A stretch of DNA of 64,000 nucleotides from Jutongia hominis (lineage in GTDB: Bacteria; Bacillota; Clostridia; Lachnospirales; Lachnospiraceae). The position numbers were made by a program, and so were the translations under genes. Positions 45,875 through 55,663 of the stretch are shown here, piece after piece. Within the stretch, counting starts at the first letter, position 1. The number at the start of each line of letters is the position of its first letter. The notes beneath the pieces are model-generated. The model had not been told where the DNA came from. It saw only the letters and a list, made by a program, of their open reading frames with translations, and ran no database searches. The stretch spans positions 270,607 to 334,606 of the forward strand of contig NZ_JACRSW010000001.1 in the NCBI RefSeq assembly GCF_014384965.1, in the 5' to 3' direction.

Positions 45875-47779
45875 TTATTCCTGCACATCCTCTTCTGAGA
45901 GTTTTTCTTCAATCAAAGCTTCTCCCTCTGCAGGTTCCTGCGTATCTTCACCAAAAAGAGCTTCAAACTCTTTGCGGTCGATACGTTCTTTCTCCATCAG
46001 CAATGCTGCACACGAATGAAGGATATCCATATGGTCTTCTAAGATCTGCTTTGCTTTTGTGTATGCTTCGTCAATGATCTTCTTGACCTCATGATCGATC
46101 GTCTTGGCAACATCTTCACTGTAGCCACGACTTGTATGACCAAAATCACGACCAATAAAGACTTCATCTTCGTCTGCATAATTGATCATTCCGATATCAT
46201 CTGAGAAACCGTACTTTGTAACCATATCTTTTGCCGTTGCTGTTGCCTGCTTGATATCCTGTGATGCACCGGTTGTCACATCATCAAAGATCAGCGATTC
46301 AGCGATACGTCCACCTAAGCTTACGATCACATCCTGCATCATCTTTCCTTTGGTGATAAACATCTCATCGCGATCCGGAAGTGGCATCGTATAACCGGCT
46401 GCTCCGCCACCGGTCGGTATAACGGATACCATATGCACCGGTCCGACATCAGGCAGAACATGGAATAAAATAGCATGACCAGCTTCATGATATGCCGTGA
46501 TCTTTTTATCTTTCTCAGAAATAATCTTACTCTTCTTTTCTTTACCGATACCTACTTTAATGAATGATTTGCTGATATCTTCCTGCTCAATAAACTTACG
46601 TCCGTCTTTTGCACAGGCGATCGCAGCCTCGTTCATCAGATTCTCTAAGTCCGCTCCGGTAAATCCAACCGTTGTCTGTGCGATCTTCTTTAGATCGACA
46701 TCATCCCCTAACGGTTTTCCCTTTGCATGAACCTGTAAGATTTCTTCTCTGCCGCGTACATCCGGGCGGCCTACTGTCACACGACGGTCAAAACGTCCCG
46801 GACGAAGAATTGCCGGATCTAAGATATCGACACGGTTTGTCGCTGCCATCACAATAATTCCTTCATTGACACCAAAACCATCCATCTCAACAAGCATCTG
46901 GTTTAATGTCTGCTCGCGTTCATCATGACCACCGCCAAGACCGGAACCTCTCTTACGTGCTACCGCATCGATCTCATCGATAAATACGATACAAGGTGCA
47001 TTTTTCTTAGCTTCCGCAAACATATCTCTGACTCGTGATGCACCGACACCAACAAACATCTCTACAAAGTCAGAACCCGACAGACTAAAAAATGGTACGC
47101 CTGCTTCTCCTGCTACTGCCTTTGCAAGTAATGTCTTACCGGTACCGGGAGGTCCTACCAATAAGATTCCTTTTGGAATCCTTGCTCCGATTCCGGTATA
47201 TTTTGCAGGATTAGCCAGAAAGTCTACAATCTCTTCTAATTCTTCTTTTTCTTCTTTCAGTCCGGCAACATCTTTAAATTTCTTTGCATGCTCTCCCGGA
47301 TCAATCCTCTGCGCACGGCTTTTTCCAAAATTCATCATCTTGGCATTACCGCCGCTTGCTCCTGCTGACTGGGCAGAAAGGAAAGAAAACAGGAAAAAGA
47401 TACCGATGATCGCTAAGCCATATGGCAGCAATGTTGTGATCACCCACGATGGTTTCTGGATATCATTGACCACATAATTCTTTTCAATATCTTTATAGCC
47501 ATCGATCAGATCTCCTATTTTATTCACATCTGACACATAAAAACTTATAGTCTTTTTGCTGTTTAGAACAACTTTGACCTCACCGGTAGGAACTTCTTCA
47601 TTCGGAAAAACCTCTACGGATTGAACCGTTCCATTCCCTAAGTCTTTTTCAAATTGATAAATATTATAGCTGTTATCAGACCCTTGTCTAAATGCACCTG
47701 ATACATAAACCGCCATAAAAATAATAGCCAGAATCAGAACATAAAAACCAATTCCGCCTGTTCTTATCTGTTTCTTCAT
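45875..47779 (-). CDS. ftsH: ATP-dependent zinc metalloprotease FtsH
   Basis: 634 residues. Two membrane helices (about 9-28 and 112-133) flank an extracytoplasmic domain. The AAA+ domain has Walker A GPPGTGKT (209-216), Walker B IVFIDEID (264-271) and an arginine finger region (RPGRFDRR). The zinc protease site HEAGH is at 431-435. It degrades unneeded or damaged membrane and cytosolic proteins. It starts 13 bases after hpt, and the order tilS-hpt-ftsH is the common one in Firmicutes. All essential residues are present. Confidence 0.97.
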   Translation of the reverse strand: MKKQIRTGGIGFYVLILAIIFMAVYVSGAFRQGSDNSYNIYQFEKDLGNGTVQSVEVFPNEEVPTGEVKVVLNSKKTISFYVSDVNKIGDLIDGYKDIEKNYVVNDIQKPSWVITTLLPYGLAIIGIFFLFSFLSAQSAGASGGNAKMMNFGKSRAQRIDPGEHAKKFKDVAGLKEEKEELEEIVDFLANPAKYTGIGARIPKGILLVGPPGTGKTLLAKAVAGEAGVPFFSLSGSDFVEMFVGVGASRVRDMFAEAKKNAPCIVFIDEIDAVARKRGSGLGGGHDEREQTLNQMLVEMDGFGVNEGIIVMAATNRVDILDPAILRPGRFDRRVTVGRPDVRGREEILQVHAKGKPLGDDVDLKKIAQTTVGFTGADLENLMNEAAIACAKDGRKFIEQEDISKSFIKVGIGKEKKSKIISEKDKKITAYHEAGHAILFHVLPDVGPVHMVSVIPTGGGAAGYTMPLPDRDEMFITKGKMMQDVIVSLGGRIAESLIFDDVTTGASQDIKQATATAKDMVTKYGFSDDIGMINYADEDEVFIGRDFGHTSRGYSEDVAKTIDHEVKKIIDEAYTKAKQILEDHMDILHSCAALLMEKERIDRKEFEALFGEDTQEPAEGEALIEEKLSEEDVQE

Positions 47780-47792
47780 TCCAGATCTCCTT

Positions 47793-48323
47793 TTATTCTT
47801 CTACAAATTCTAATACACCAATGTATGGAAGATTGCGGTATTTCTGTGCATAGTCTAAGCCATAACCTACCACAAAAGCATCCGGGATCACAAATCCGGT
47901 ATATTCTACTTCTACCTGTGTTTCACGGCGTTCCGGCTTATCAAGTAATGTACAGATTTTAAGACTTGCCGGTCCACGACCCTGAAGCATTTTTCTTGTC
48001 AGGCTTAATGTATTACCGGAATCAATGATATCTTCCACGATCAGACAATGAAGACCTTCAATCGGTTCTTCCAAATCTTTTCTGATCTCAAGATTGCCTG
48101 AGCTTGATGTACCGTTTCCATAGCTGGATACAACCATAAAGTCCATCGTAACCGGAATGGTTAAATGTTTTGCTAATTCTGTAAAAAAGAAAATACTGCC
48201 TTTTAAAATACAGATCAGATGCAATGACTGACCGGCATATTCTTTGTTCAGCTTTTCTGCTATTTCAACAATCTTGTTTTGTACCTGCTCTTCTGAAAAC
48301 ATTTCATGTATTACTTCTTTCAT
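47793..48323 (-). CDS. hpt: Hypoxanthine phosphoribosyltransferase
   Basis: 176 residues from the ATG at 48323, with AGGA just upstream; an ATG 36 bases earlier is in frame but less likely. The PRPP-binding motif LIVEDIIDSGNTL and the flexible-loop motif SSYGNGTSSSG are present. It converts hypoxanthine (and guanine) with PRPP to IMP/GMP in purine salvage. Located between tilS and ftsH, as in other Firmicutes. Confidence 0.95.
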   Translation of the reverse strand: MKEVIHEMFSEEQVQNKIVEIAEKLNKEYAGQSLHLICILKGSIFFFTELAKHLTIPVTMDFMVVSSYGNGTSSSGNLEIRKDLEEPIEGLHCLIVEDIIDSGNTLSLTRKMLQGRGPASLKICTLLDKPERRETQVEVEYTGFVIPDAFVVGYGLDYAQKYRNLPYIGVLEFVEE

Positions 48324-48402
48324 GATATCCTGCCTTTCTCCTGTGATTCCTGATCTCATATTCGCTTTATCGCATGAACCGGATCACATTACACTTTTGT
48401 AT

Positions 48403-49848
48403 CTATTTTGCCATACATAATCTTTCGTTATTTGCTGTCTGTGCACACAAAACCCGCGTAGTACTTTCCGTAAGATAATAATACGGACTGACTCTGCCAA
48501 GCAATGGGATCCATACAATATGATCTCCGATTGCTAATACAGGTGTTTCCTTACGCTGAGCAGCCGGAATCTTTCCATCAATAAATATCCGGCTTAGTTT
48601 CTTTGTATGACCGTTCGCATCGATCCACATATAGTCACCGCTACGTGGATAACGAAATATTGGCATAATACCCATTTTATCATAATCAAAACATTTCGTA
48701 CAGAGCTTTTTTTGATTGTTTTCTTTCATTTCGCTAATGTCTTTCCGATAGAATGTTACCTGCATCTGTTTCTCATTTTCGATCTGAAATATATATGTCT
48801 TTCCTAAAACAAGCTCATCTTCCCAAAATTCTACATGTTTTGATTGTTCTTCCTTCCGGTACAAATACAAATCCTCATAGGAACGCTCTGCGATCATATG
48901 ATAGGGAAGCATTGCCTTTTTTCCGGTTTCTCCCAGAAAAATCTTTACGGTTTCTTCTACATTTGCTGTTGTGATGTCTTTTTTCCTGCCTGCTGTCTGT
49001 TCAAACAACTTCATAATGATCTCTTTTTGCATCACGGATGGCAATTGCACAAAATCTGACCGCCTAATCCGATAACCGTTTATTTGCTCTTCCTGTAGCT
49101 GTGTAACGATCCTCTCATAAATTCTATCCCTTTCCCGATCCAGATATTCCATGACTTCCTGCAAATACATCCCGCTTTTGGCAATATGCTGTGCAGCTTT
49201 TGGCTGAATGTACTTTTGCATTGCAGGAATAATACAGTTTCGGATTGCATTTCTCGTATAATCATTCTGTCCGTTTGTTTGATCGGTGCAATATGAAATA
49301 TGTTCTTCCTGTAAAGAGTTTTCAATCTCTTCTCTGTTGCAAAGAAGCAACGGACGGATAATATATCCTCTTTTCGGACGGATTCCGCCAAGACCACGCA
49401 GGCTGCTGCCGCGAAGCATTTGAAAAAGTACGGTTTCTGCCTGATCGTTTTGATGATGTGCAATGGCAACCGCATCAAATCCAAGCTCCTGTCTGACTTT
49501 TTCAAAACATTGATAACGATAGGTTCTTCCTGCTTCTTCTTCTGTCATTTTCCATTCGGTTGCTCTCTTTGGAATATTTTCGCGGAAAATGGTGCACGGA
49601 ATTGAGAATCGTTTGCTTAATTCTTTCGTATATTGTTCATCATGAAGTGCCTCCTTCCCACGAATTCCGTGATTAATATGCACAACATGAAGACGAAGTT
49701 CCCATCGTTCCATGATTTCCTTCAAAAAATAAATCAAAAAGACCGAGTCTGCGCCTCCCGACACACCGACTACAATACCATCTTTCTTATGCAGCAGATC
49801 ATTTGCTATACAAAACTGCTCGATTTTTTTTTTCATTTGCTCTGTCAT
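48403..49848 (-). CDS. tilS: tRNA(Ile)-lysidine synthase
   Basis: 481 residues. The PP-loop ATP-binding motif SGGADS is at 30-35; HHQNDQAETVLFQMLRGSS is the following conserved segment. The carboxyl end has the TilS substrate-binding domain (GRVSPYYYL). It modifies C34 of tRNA-Ile(CAU) to lysidine so that the tRNA reads AUA; the gene is essential in most bacteria. It lies 20 bases after spoIIE. Confidence 0.95.
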   Translation of the reverse strand: MTEQMKKKIEQFCIANDLLHKKDGIVVGVSGGADSVFLIYFLKEIMERWELRLHVVHINHGIRGKEALHDEQYTKELSKRFSIPCTIFRENIPKRATEWKMTEEEAGRTYRYQCFEKVRQELGFDAVAIAHHQNDQAETVLFQMLRGSSLRGLGGIRPKRGYIIRPLLLCNREEIENSLQEEHISYCTDQTNGQNDYTRNAIRNCIIPAMQKYIQPKAAQHIAKSGMYLQEVMEYLDRERDRIYERIVTQLQEEQINGYRIRRSDFVQLPSVMQKEIIMKLFEQTAGRKKDITTANVEETVKIFLGETGKKAMLPYHMIAERSYEDLYLYRKEEQSKHVEFWEDELVLGKTYIFQIENEKQMQVTFYRKDISEMKENNQKKLCTKCFDYDKMGIMPIFRYPRSGDYMWIDANGHTKKLSRIFIDGKIPAAQRKETPVLAIGDHIVWIPLLGRVSPYYYLTESTTRVLCAQTANNERLCMAK

Positions 49849-49868
49849 CTTTTGCCTCCGATCCGTGT

Positions 49869-52208
49869 CTATGAAACCATCTTTGTTCTACGCATCCAGG
49901 GAATTTTACATTTTGCTTCTAAATTATCATATAGCTTGACCACGAGTACACTCATATCATCCGTACATTCGCCATTCATACGCTCGGTTGCTGCCTGCAG
50001 GATGCTGTCTGACAGATCTTTCGGTCCTGCTTTTTGCTCCAGTGCATCCATGATCAGGTTTTCTAATTCATCAATTGCCATATCAAAGCTGTCGGCAATC
50101 CCATCTGTCATCATTATAACATAATCGCCTGCATTTATACCAGATTTGCCGGTATATGGCTCGATTTCTGCCATAACACCTATAGGTAAAGCTTCCCCCT
50201 GAATCTCATACAGCTTCCCATCCCGGTACAAATAGGTAATGCTTGCACCGCATTTGACAAACTGGCAGGTCTTTTGATATAGGTTGAGCAAAGCAATATC
50301 TGCCGTTGCAAAATTAATATGTTCCTGTTTTGTCACATAATATGAGTTGATCAGACGCAGGGCTGTCACCTCCGAAAAACCGATTTCTGTCATCTGTTCT
50401 AACATTTCGATCAAACGCTCGCTTTCTGCATTTGCACGATCTCCACTTCCCATCCCGTCTGATAAAGCAACTAATAATTCACCATCCGGCAGATAATAGT
50501 TTGAAAAGGTATCTCCACAGCGTTCTTCACCATCTTTAGAAAGTCTGCTGATTCCTGTTACCGCAGTAAGCTGTGCCCCTTCTTCGAAAACAAATTCTTC
50601 TGCCTTTTTAGAAAATACTTTGCGGCATTCTTCTCTTGGAACGATCGCACATTCCAGCATTCCTGAAAGAATGTCACTGACTTCACGCGTTGTCACAAAT
50701 CGACCATGGCCGGTCTTTCCTTTCATATGTATTTCCAAGCGCCCGTCACATTTTTCATAAAAGGCAACCTTTTCTACAAGAACTCTTTTTTTCCGCAGTG
50801 CCCGTTCTAACTGACCGACCATTTCGTCCGGTAATTTTTGCACAACCGGAAGATCTCTTGAAAGATCATTCACGATCTGTCCGACTTCGATCATCTGTCT
50901 TGCGATCAACTGACGGCTTTGCTGCATCCGCTTTTGATATCCCGCTGCCATATTGGTCAGGTGAATGCTTTGGTTTGCCTGTGTTAAAAAACGCTCTTTA
51001 TGAATACAGCCTTTGACAAATTCCTGTGGCATAATCTCTAGAGATAATCTTCCCCGCTTTTTGGCATCCTCTAAGATATCACGCATTTCCGGACGGAAAA
51101 GCGAAACAAAACTATGACAGGTTGTCGCATTTTCACATCTTGCACAGACCTGCTTAGACATTGCTTCTAATAATTTTGTTGTTTCTCCCGGTATCTTTTC
51201 CTCTTTTTCTTCATTTTCCACACAAAGCATATCGCCTAATTGTATAAAATATTTTGCAAAATCCTGAAGCTTATGCTGCATCATTTTTTGCACGCAATCA
51301 TTTTCCACGCCATTGACCGACTGCTTGGACCAAAGTGCAAAATGCCAAAGCAGTTTTTCAGGAAACGCCATAAAAAACACACCGGAAGCTGCAATTTCTC
51401 TTTCGTATGTTATTGCAGAAAAATTCATTTCAAAAACATAGAAAAGTACTGCCGCTATTGCCATAAAGCTCACCCCGGTCAGCCATTTCCCCTGTTCACG
51501 AAGCATACCGATACAAATCCCCAGTAATACCAATATACCGATCATATAACGTTCCTGCCCATTTGCAATCAAAACACATCCACCGATTGCACCGGCTACC
51601 GCACCGGCACCAATTCCAAAACAATAGCTGCATAGCAACGTAACAAATGCAGTGATCGCTAAGATGATTGAAAAGCCTGCAACAACAATATCCGGTATTC
51701 CAAGCAAAAAAAATGCACCCAGAAAAGCCAGTCCCATTACCTTTTCTTCGCTAAGTTGTGCTATCATCCGCTCTTTTAACAGTACATGTACTCCTTCCTG
51801 AAATACTCTTGTCATCACAAAAACTAAACCGGTTTCCAAAAAAGCCAATAAGATTTCCTGTGTATCATGTGGCATCAGATACAGCCAGAATGCCTTCATG
51901 AGCCCGGATGCAAAGGTGATAATCGCTGCATAATACCATTTTTTCATATGAATGTTGCGTCTTTGCAACAGATCGACAGCGAGAAGCAAAGCAGCTATCG
52001 CCATTGCATACCCCATGATCTTTTCCGGAGCAAATACCGTATACATTCCCAAAAGAATACCGGCTGCAACCGGAATCTTTGCACCTCCCTCGGCATAGCC
52101 TGCAGCAAAATAAGCTACTCCGGCCGGATTGATTCCAAACAGATCGACTCGTCCAATAAAAAATCCTATGCAAATCTGTAACAGCATTCTTTTTTGTATC
52201 TCTTTCAT
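49869..52208 (-). CDS. spoIIE: Stage II sporulation protein E (membrane PP2C phosphatase)
   Basis: 779 residues. About ten membrane helices in residues 1-285, a central regulatory region, and a PP2C-type phosphatase domain from about 570 with LVALSDGMGSGDRANAES and MMTDGIADSFD metal-binding motifs. SpoIIE dephosphorylates the anti-sigma factor antagonist SpoIIAA in the forespore, releasing sigma F, and interacts with FtsZ at the polar septum. Length and layout are canonical. The gene proves the organism belongs to a spore-forming lineage. Confidence 0.95.
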   Translation of the reverse strand: MKEIQKRMLLQICIGFFIGRVDLFGINPAGVAYFAAGYAEGGAKIPVAAGILLGMYTVFAPEKIMGYAMAIAALLLAVDLLQRRNIHMKKWYYAAIITFASGLMKAFWLYLMPHDTQEILLAFLETGLVFVMTRVFQEGVHVLLKERMIAQLSEEKVMGLAFLGAFFLLGIPDIVVAGFSIILAITAFVTLLCSYCFGIGAGAVAGAIGGCVLIANGQERYMIGILVLLGICIGMLREQGKWLTGVSFMAIAAVLFYVFEMNFSAITYEREIAASGVFFMAFPEKLLWHFALWSKQSVNGVENDCVQKMMQHKLQDFAKYFIQLGDMLCVENEEKEEKIPGETTKLLEAMSKQVCARCENATTCHSFVSLFRPEMRDILEDAKKRGRLSLEIMPQEFVKGCIHKERFLTQANQSIHLTNMAAGYQKRMQQSRQLIARQMIEVGQIVNDLSRDLPVVQKLPDEMVGQLERALRKKRVLVEKVAFYEKCDGRLEIHMKGKTGHGRFVTTREVSDILSGMLECAIVPREECRKVFSKKAEEFVFEEGAQLTAVTGISRLSKDGEERCGDTFSNYYLPDGELLVALSDGMGSGDRANAESERLIEMLEQMTEIGFSEVTALRLINSYYVTKQEHINFATADIALLNLYQKTCQFVKCGASITYLYRDGKLYEIQGEALPIGVMAEIEPYTGKSGINAGDYVIMMTDGIADSFDMAIDELENLIMDALEQKAGPKDLSDSILQAATERMNGECTDDMSVLVVKLYDNLEAKCKIPWMRRTKMVS

Positions 52209-52260
52209 CTTTGTTCTCCATTCCCGAAGTACATGATCTGATGCACTTCCTGCTTTATTT

Positions 52261-52278
52261 ACAGGTTTTATAACCTGT
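52261..52278. promoter_or_regulatory. Inverted repeat in the spoIIE leader
   Basis: ACAGGTT and AACCTGT flank a 4-base centre, 52 bases before the spoIIE start. It could be an operator or a leader hairpin; no known binding site is matched. Confidence 0.3.
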
Positions 52279-52368
52279 CCTCATTCCGTGACATCCAGTA
52301 TAATCATACCAAAATGCAAATTATGTCATAATTGCTGTAGACTTTTTAAAATCGTTCGACACCAGAAC

Positions 52369-52405
52369 AAAAAAAGAAGAGACCGTACACAAACTGATCT
52401 CTTCT
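52369..52405 (-). terminator. Terminator after divIC
   Basis: AGAAGAGA and TCTCTTCT pair around a 15-base loop, followed by seven T on the minus strand. The stem overlaps the divIC stop codon. Confidence 0.8.
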
Positions 52406-52706
52406 ATTTACTGTCTTCCGGTTCAAATATGATCTCATCTTTATAAACAAGTCCTAACTTATCTCTTGCTATCTCTTCGACATATTCATCGGTCTTAACA
52501 TATTTTTTAAATTCTTTTAAATCTTCTTTGTCTTTCTTTAACTGTTTCTTCTGCTTCTTTAATTCCTGCAGCTGACAGGCATATTCTTTTCCCTGGGCTT
52601 TCAGTACAGACTGTTTATAGCCAAGAGTCATACATATTGCCAATGTTACAAGCAAAACGCCCATTACAGTCGTTTTTTTTAGCTTTTTTCTTTTTCTCCT
52701 TCTCAC
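52404..52706 (-). CDS. divIC: Septum formation initiator, DivIC/FtsB family
   Basis: 100 residues starting at GTG. A very basic amino end, one membrane helix (about 13-32), then a lysine-rich coiled coil (LQELKKQKKQLKKDKEDLKE) and a short globular end (ARDKLGLVYKDE). DivIC works with FtsL and DivIB in the divisome. Its place downstream of yabQ matches Bacillus and Clostridia. The 224 bases before it hold no gene that I see. Confidence 0.88.
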   Translation of the reverse strand: MRRRKRKKLKKTTVMGVLLVTLAICMTLGYKQSVLKAQGKEYACQLQELKKQKKQLKKDKEDLKEFKKYVKTDEYVEEIARDKLGLVYKDEIIFEPEDSK

Positions 52707-52930
52707 AGTCTCACCAACTTCCCATCATCATACTATATATTGCATCAAAAACATATGTTCGTACACAATATTGTGTCTTTGTTTTCCATTCTCCCGTATA
52801 TCGCCAAACCCTTATTTCATAAGGCTTTGCAATACTTTGTCTAGTTCTTTTACTATATACTATTTCTACGAATTTTGCAACATTTTTCTTATAGTTTTTT
52901 CGTGAATTTTTCGTGATGTTTAGACAATTT

Positions 52931-53329
52931 TTACGTTTTTTTCCGGCTCTTTTTTTGTTCTTTCTGCTTCAACCTGTTCTCTTTTCTTTTTTGTTTCCAG
53001 TGATCCCATCTTCGTCTTGGTTTGTATAAAATTTTTGCTAACGCAAACCGAACCGGTCTTCCGAGGCCTTTTTCATACAGAATACCTCCGCTGAGTGTTG
53101 CTAACATTCCATACCAGCGGATCACACCATCATTGTAGATAAATAAGACTATAAATGCCGGTATAGCCGCAAGACACCAGTATAAAATATCTTCTACCCA
53201 GATCACCCATTTTTTGTGAGTAAAGATCCATCTTATGATATGCAGCAGTTCATACCCGAACAGCAGTGCCATTCCAAGGCAGACAGACAACAGCAAAAAA
53301 CGGACCTGTCCAAGAATCAGTGCGATCAC
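52931..53329 (-). CDS. yabQ: Spore cortex biosynthesis protein YabQ
   Basis: 132 residues with about four membrane helices and a strongly basic tail (QKRKENRLKQKEQKKSRKK). YabQ is needed for spore cortex formation and sits in the forespore outer membrane. Its start overlaps the yabP stop by four bases, which points to translational coupling. Confidence 0.88.
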   Translation of the reverse strand: MIALILGQVRFLLLSVCLGMALLFGYELLHIIRWIFTHKKWVIWVEDILYWCLAAIPAFIVLFIYNDGVIRWYGMLATLSGGILYEKGLGRPVRFALAKILYKPRRRWDHWKQKRKENRLKQKEQKKSRKKT

Positions 53330-53625
53330 TGAAACATCCTCCCAAAGAAGCCTGCTGCTTTTTTCGCTGTTTCTTCCCTGTCAGAATAAGCCAGACTGTC
53401 AATCTTTCCATCAACGTCTACTTCTCCCTTTTCCAACGACAAGCGGTTTACATGAAGTTCATCTCCCCGGATCAGTAATATACCTTGTTCGGTCTCAAGA
53501 TATACTTCCTTTGCATCAAATGACAATACATCTCTTACGCCTGACATAACTGCTGTTTTTCTTGCATTGAGATATACTTTATGTACTCCTGTCGTCCGTC
53601 TGTCTTCATATGCTCTTTCATCCAT
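53326..53625 (-). CDS. yabP: Sporulation protein YabP
   Basis: 99 residues from the ATG at 53625, eight bases after GGGGGAG; a start eight codons earlier has no site. Beta-rich YabP/YqfC fold (REDVLSF-like stretch VRDVLSFDAKEVYLET, ELHVNRLSLEKGEVDVDG). It is required for cortex assembly with YabQ. Confidence 0.88.
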   Translation of the reverse strand: MDERAYEDRRTTGVHKVYLNARKTAVMSGVRDVLSFDAKEVYLETEQGILLIRGDELHVNRLSLEKGEVDVDGKIDSLAYSDREETAKKAAGFFGRMFQ

Positions 53626-53691
53626 CAAAAAAACTCCCCCTATACCCATCTTGTGTTTTGTCTAATGTAGTATATGAAGGAGTTGTTTTAA

Positions 53692-53931
53692 TTATAACAC
53701 TTTATATAATTCTTTTGCTTCCTCTTTTTTATAAGTCTCCTCAATGCTCAAGACTTCTACTTTCACTCTCTTGTCACCAAATGCAATTTCAATTACATCT
53801 CCGACTTTTACATTTAAAGAAGCTTTTGCCACTTTTCCGTTGACCATAATTCTTCCCGCATCGCAAGCTTCATTTGCTACCGGCCGTCTTTTGATCAGAC
53901 GGGAAACCTTTAAATATTTGTCCAAACGCAT
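53692..53931 (-). CDS. rqcP: S4-domain RNA-binding protein RqcP
   Basis: 79 residues made almost entirely of an S4 domain (MRLDKYLKVSRLIKRRPVAN, then GRIMVNGKVAKAS). RqcP (YabO, Hsp15-like) binds stalled 50S subunits and helps RqcH add alanine tails in ribosome quality control. It precedes yabP, as in Bacillus. Confidence 0.92.
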   Translation of the reverse strand: MRLDKYLKVSRLIKRRPVANEACDAGRIMVNGKVAKASLNVKVGDVIEIAFGDKRVKVEVLSIEETYKKEEAKELYKVL

Positions 53932-53942
53932 ATAAACCCTCC

Positions 53943-54038
53943 TGTACGAGCATTTTCCTATTCCATAAAAAAGTGCAAAGCCAGCGCTTTGCTATGTGTA
54001 CCGCTACTGTACGAGCATTTTCCTATTCCATAAAAAAG
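53943..54038 (-). repeat. Dispersed post-terminator repeat, family 1, two units
   Basis: Two copies of TGCTCGTACAG with TTTTTTATGGAATAGGAAA around GGTACACATAGCAAAGC. It is almost the same as 3067-3150 and lies directly after the hup terminator. Confidence 0.8.
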
Positions 54039-54064
54039 AGACTGTATCGCTACAGCCTCTTTCC
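54036..54064 (-). terminator. Terminator of hup
   Basis: AAAGAGGCTGT and ACAGTCTCTTT pair with one mismatch around a 6-base loop, followed by TTTTTTATGG on the minus strand. Confidence 0.85.
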
Positions 54065-54086
54065 ATTTTCACATGATAAACTAATC

Positions 54087-54359
54087 CTAGTTTACAGCAT
54101 CCTTTAAAGCTTTTCCAGCTTTGAACTTAGGAGCCTTAGAAGCTTTGATCTGCATCTTCTCACCAGTTAATGGGTTTCTTCCTTCTCTGGCAGCTCTTTC
54201 AGTAACTTCGAAAGTACCGAATCCAACTAACTGAATCTTCTCACCCTTCTTTAACTCTTCTGTAACAACATCGATGAAAGCCTTGAGTGCCTTCTCTGAA
54301 TCTTTCTTTGAAAGTTCAGCCTGTTCAGCCATAGCTGCAACTAACTCTGTCTTATTCAT
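54087..54359 (-). CDS. hup: HU-family DNA-binding protein
   Basis: 90 residues, the standard HU length, starting [20 protein letters not shown]. The beta-arm segment [12 protein letters not shown] and the following basic residues are typical. It bends and compacts DNA as a homodimer. It has its own strong promoter and terminator and is probably transcribed as a single gene. Confidence 0.96.
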   Translation of the reverse strand: MNKTELVAAMAEQAELSKKDSEKALKAFIDVVTEELKKGEKIQLVGFGTFEVTERAAREGRNPLTGEKMQIKASKAPKFKAGKALKDAVN

Positions 54360-54406
54360 GGATAAATCCTCCTCAAAATATATTTCCGTAAAAACTTACA
54401 AATCTA

Positions 54407-54435
54407 TTTATACCCTCATTATGCCCATTTGTCAA
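54407..54435 (-). promoter_or_regulatory. Sigma-A promoter of hup
   Basis: TTGACA (54430-54435) and TATAAA (54407-54412) are 17 bases apart on the minus strand, about 48 bases before the hup start. Confidence 0.8.
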
Positions 54436-54516
54436 GGCTTTTCGAGCATCCTTCGACTTATTTTCATTATTTTATACAAAATCACATACAAAAACCAGCA
54501 AAACATTCTCAAATCC

Positions 54517-54855
54517 TTATACAAGAAGGTATTTCTCTCTTTCTTCCATCAATTTATCATACTTCGAAAGAAGTCCTTCATCCGTTCCGGCACGCAGTGG
54601 TTCTACGATCTCATCGATCACATTATAAAGAGAAGTCAGCCCCAGATTGGCGATCACACCCTTTAAAGCATGTGCACAATCAAACGCAGCCGGAATGTCA
54701 TGATTATTTAAGTCATTCTTTAATTGTACAAATCCTAGATCTCCCATAAATTTATCGTAACAGGAAAAATAAAATTCTTCATCATTCAAAAAACGATCCA
54801 TAGCTCCTGTTACATCACAGCCTAATGCTGCTAATTTTTCTAATCTGTTACTCAT
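54517..54855 (-). CDS. Hpt (histidine phosphotransfer) domain protein
   Basis: 112 residues forming a single four-helix Hpt domain, with the phospho-accepting histidine in CAHALKGVIANLGL. Stand-alone Hpt proteins relay phosphate between a hybrid kinase and a response regulator. Neither partner lies in this window. The start at 54855 follows GAGGAG by ten bases. Its position between hup and spoVT suggests, but does not show, a link to developmental control. Confidence 0.8.
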   Translation of the reverse strand: MSNRLEKLAALGCDVTGAMDRFLNDEEFYFSCYDKFMGDLGFVQLKNDLNNHDIPAAFDCAHALKGVIANLGLTSLYNVIDEIVEPLRAGTDEGLLSKYDKLMEEREKYLLV

Positions 54856-54979
54856 TGATCGCAATCTCCTCATCTTATTGTATCTCCCACATGAAAATTA
54901 TAGCAAAGCAAGCTAAAGAGTCAATGTGGTTTCAGATCGTTTTTCGTTGTTAAAAGCCCTATTTTCAGCAAGCTTTTCT

Positions 54980-55522
54980 TTACTCCATCTGTCTTCCCAA
55001 AAAATCTGCTGCAAAAGCCGCTAACTTTTCCTGCACCCGACTGCTCTCTTTCTCTGTTGTTTTTGATAATAAGATCACACCGCCCGCAACATCCCCTTCT
55101 ACGATTACAGGACACATAACTTCATATGAATATTTCTTATCTTCATTTGCAACCTGCACGTAATCCTTTGAATCTCCCTGTGCCATTATCTTCTTTCTCC
55201 CAAGGATTGTCTTTTCCATTTCACGGCTTAACATTTTATGCTCAAAGTCCTTTTTTCCACCTTGTGAAGTGGCCACGATGCAATCCCGGTCTGCTACCGC
55301 AACCACGCACCCTGAAGTAAGTGACAATGATTCCGCATAGGGCTGTGCTAACGCCTTGAGCTCCTGTATCGGAGAATATTTTTTCAAAATGATCTCACCT
55401 GCATTTTCTGTATAGATCTCTAAGCTGTCGCCTTCACGAATGCGAAGTGTCTTTCGAATTTCTTTTGGGATCACAACACGCCCTAAATCATCTATTCGTC
55501 TTACAATTCCTGTAGCTTTCAT
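54980..55522 (-). CDS. spoVT: Stage V sporulation protein T
   Basis: 180 residues from the ATG at 55522, which has GAGGAGG six bases upstream. AbrB-like DNA-binding domain 1-50 (MKATGIVRRIDDLGRVVIPK), then a GAF-like sensory domain to the end. SpoVT is a sigma G-dependent regulator of forespore genes. A TATAAT box at 55596-55601 lies upstream. Confidence 0.93.
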   Translation of the reverse strand: MKATGIVRRIDDLGRVVIPKEIRKTLRIREGDSLEIYTENAGEIILKKYSPIQELKALAQPYAESLSLTSGCVVAVADRDCIVATSQGGKKDFEHKMLSREMEKTILGRKKIMAQGDSKDYVQVANEDKKYSYEVMCPVIVEGDVAGGVILLSKTTEKESSRVQEKLAAFAADFLGRQME

Positions 55523-55663
55523 AATAATCCTCCTCGTTTTTTGAAAGGAAAACCCCAAAATTTTAATAAATAAAAGAATTTTCGTCTTTTCCACAATTAT
55601 ACTGTAAGTGTAGTATGTGAAAATCAGAAGGATTTATGCGTGCCAAACACCGTCAGAACAATT

